Source: JAJYVT01 sp027339205 (GTDB lineage Bacteria > Actinomycetota > Acidimicrobiia > Acidimicrobiales > RAAP-2). Taken from it: DNA of 64,000 bases. How positions within the stretch are numbered: the stretch's first letter is position 1; each line of letters begins with the position of its first letter. Location of the stretch: NCBI GenBank assembly GCA_027339205.1, contig DAHWOV010000041.1:28919-92918 (forward strand), read 5' to 3'. Shown one piece after another: positions 63,997 through 64,000 of the stretch. The notes beneath the pieces are model-generated. The model did no database searches and had not been told where the DNA came from. It saw only the letters and a list, made by a program, of their open reading frames with translations. The position numbers and the translations under genes were made by a program.

Positions 63997-64000
63997 GTGG

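Overview
The window is chromosomal DNA from a very GC-rich bacterium, almost certainly an actinobacterium. The evidence is strong G/C bias at third codon positions, many GTG starts, dense GTGA/ATGA stop-start overlaps, and two tiny actinobacterial ribosomal proteins: bS22 at 15860-15958 and a bL37-like peptide at 10150-10233. The order of the housekeeping genes also fits. rsmI, metG, tatD, rsmA, ispE, then glmU, prs, rplY, pth, mfd, mazG, eno, ftsB-like, DUF501 and ppx follow the backbone known from Mycobacterium tuberculosis (Rv1003 to Rv1026), with other genes inserted. rpfB is missing between tatD and rsmA. A deep lineage such as Acidimicrobiia is plausible, but that is inference. I see no insertion sequence, integrase, prophage or CRISPR array.

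Layout. 1-6240: a PfkB kinase (5' end outside the window), YchF, then purine salvage (adenosine deaminase, purine nucleoside phosphorylase) and a phosphohexomutase. 6378-10617: a secreted GH25-like protein, a lipoprotein, an unknown protein, a VOC enzyme, a glycerophosphodiesterase, bL37 and DUF192. 10625-15958: rsmI-metG-tatD-rsmA-ispE (16S rRNA modification, Met-tRNA charging, isoprenoid precursors) closed by bS22. 16029-21750: a two-component system, tRNA-Gln(UUG), a DUF4232 lipoprotein and two membrane proteins. 21832-35633: the glmU-prs-hydrolase-rplY-pth-mfd-mazG-DUF2142-eno-ftsB backbone; this GlmU has lost its acetyltransferase active site.

35630-49835: between DUF501 and ppx, and continuing past ppx, lies a set of seven glycosyltransferase genes plus one coiled-coil protein. 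It includes a methyltransferase-like/GT2 fusion, a double GT4 fusion and a divergent pair of GT4 paralogues separated by five 16-bp tandem repeats. Together they look like a surface-glycan assembly island. Three of the glycosyltransferases are preceded by 13-18 codon reading frames whose stop codons overlap the glycosyltransferase start, which suggests translational coupling.

50000-55077: a GNAT acetyltransferase and a SNF2 helicase/SWIM zinc-finger pair. 55099-58421 (reverse strand): an SDR epimerase, a PlsC-like acyltransferase and a RipA-like NlpC/P60 hydrolase. 58564-62629: a MurE-type ligase with an unusual specificity motif, a GT2 and a carboxylesterase. 62699-63996: a VOC protein divergent from an HxlR regulator, with overlapping promoters and an inverted repeat, then a possible PIN-domain remnant.

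A recurring signal across the window is a TANNNT hexamer 6-10 bases before GTG or ATG. It occurs at more than a dozen starts and is what leaderless transcription would look like. All functional calls are by reading motifs; no database search or expression data was available.
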